From positions 1 to 64,000 of IMG/VR virus record IMGVR_UViG_3300005527_000058: DNA of 64,000 bases; one strand, 5' to 3'. The notes beneath the pieces were generated by a model, which saw only the letters and a program-made list of their open reading frames with translations, did not search any database and was not told where the DNA came from. Positions 63,454 through 64,000 of the stretch are shown here, piece by piece. Source of the DNA: a virus. A program made the translations under genes and the position numbers. Numbering within the stretch: the first letter of the stretch is position 1; every line of letters begins with the position of its first letter.

Positions 63454-64000
63454 TATGGGTTAACATATTCATACCATTTTATTGGGTTACCAACACCCAC
63501 TCTAGTTCCTAAATAATCATAAATCATATACGTTTTAGTATTATAATTTAGGACTACTTTATTATAGAAATAATCATCATTATTAAATACAAATTTATTA
63601 GGTAGTGAAGATTGTGGAACTGTCATCATTCTTACATAAACACCTTGCTTAGCATCAAAAAATTTAACACTCATATAAAAAGTATCTAAATCCACAAATG
63701 TTTTTGATTTTAACCAATAAATAAAAAACCCTTCTTTTTTTGACGGTTTACTTGGTGATGGTATATAATCTAATAAGAATTTAGGTTTATCAACATTAAC
63801 ATTTGTTAGTGTTGGTGATATATTTATTTTTTCAAAAATACCATTATAAGCAGGTAAAATTATTGTGAAGCAATTAACTTGTTTTACACTATCGGTCGTA
63901 TCATAAAAATCTAATTTGAAGAATGATTTAATAAAAGGTTTTGCTTTGTAATATAACTCTTGACCTGTAAATCCTTCAGATATATAACTATTTCCCCAAT
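63453..64000 (-). CDS. partial virion protein, 5' end beyond the window
   Basis: The frame is open from 64000 to the TAA at 63453 (at least 182 residues), so the ATG at 63695 is only an internal Met. Visible sequence includes IILPAYNGIFEKINISP and YIPSPSKPSKKEG, with beta-rich character. It is the most upstream readable gene of the tail operon and overlaps the PKD gene by one base. Confidence 0.65.
   Translation of the reverse strand, partial: WGNSYISEGFTGQELYYKAKPFIKSFFKLDFYDTTDSVKQVNCFTIILPAYNGIFEKINISPTLTNVNVDKPKFLLDYIPSPSKPSKKEGFFIYWLKSKTFVDLDTFYMSVKFFDAKQGVYVRMMTVPQSSLPNKFVFNNDDYFYNKVVLNYNTKTYMIYDYLGTRVGVGNPIKWYEYVNP

Overview
This window looks like part of the genome of a large tailed phage (probably a myovirus-like or jumbo phage) infecting a member of the Bacteroidota, possibly a Flavobacteriia-type host. 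The DNA is very AT-rich and tightly packed. Genes often overlap by 1-17 bases, no clear Shine-Dalgarno sites precede the starts (A/T-rich leaders do), and the two clearest promoters match the Bacteroidota pattern TTG-N19-TAnnTTTG. Several virion proteins carry SprB-like repeats of the kind known from gliding adhesins, one protein has a typical Bacteroidota signal peptide, and a sigma factor resembles the short RpoD of that phylum. Terminase, portal, major capsid protein, DNA polymerase and replicative helicase are not in this window, so it is only a slice of the genome. I see no tRNA, CRISPR array, insertion sequence or integrase.

Layout. 1-4.9 kb: partial Nudix hydrolase, DUF192 protein, DHH phosphoesterase, a hydrophobic protein that may be an ejected virion protein, a beta-class DNA methyltransferase and small acidic proteins. 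5-10.4 kb: tail-fibre block of two tandem glycine-rich adhesins, two small proteins and a 973-aa fibre. 10.5-25 kb: mostly minus-strand accessory and metabolic genes (DUF3310, a secreted protein, type II glutamine synthetase, glutaredoxin, thioredoxin, PcfJ-like, DUF932, LRR proteins, Dam-like methyltransferase, LAGLIDADG homing endonuclease with a small RHH-like protein, DnaJ). An untranslated locus at 23.66-23.92 kb has a consensus promoter, three hairpins and a terminator. 25-33 kb: small proteins, a histone H1-like protein, acidic and probably virion-associated proteins, an amidase endolysin and membrane proteins that may form a lysis cassette. 33-41.7 kb: sigma factor, SbcC/SbcD-type nuclease (T4 gp46/gp47-like), PD-(D/E)XK-like nuclease and primase. 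41.8-49.6 kb (plus strand): giant Thr/Pro-repeat surface proteins carrying PA14-like, P-domain and LamG-like modules. 49.6-64 kb (minus strand): RuvC-like resolvase, then baseplate and tail proteins with SprB-like and PKD-like domains and an embedded glycosyltransferase.

How it fits together. The recombination genes (SbcCD-like, RuvC-like, PD-(D/E)XK, primase) and the sigma factor form the DNA-processing and transcription core. The structural block and the repeat proteins build an elaborate host-binding tail. Glutamine synthetase, glutaredoxin, thioredoxin and DnaJ are likely auxiliary functions that support infected-cell metabolism and protein folding. A recurring LTESEL-like helix at the ends of otherwise unrelated proteins may be a capsid-targeting or processing signal. 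Apart from the structured RNA locus (about 268 bases), no stretch longer than about 110 bases lacks a gene.
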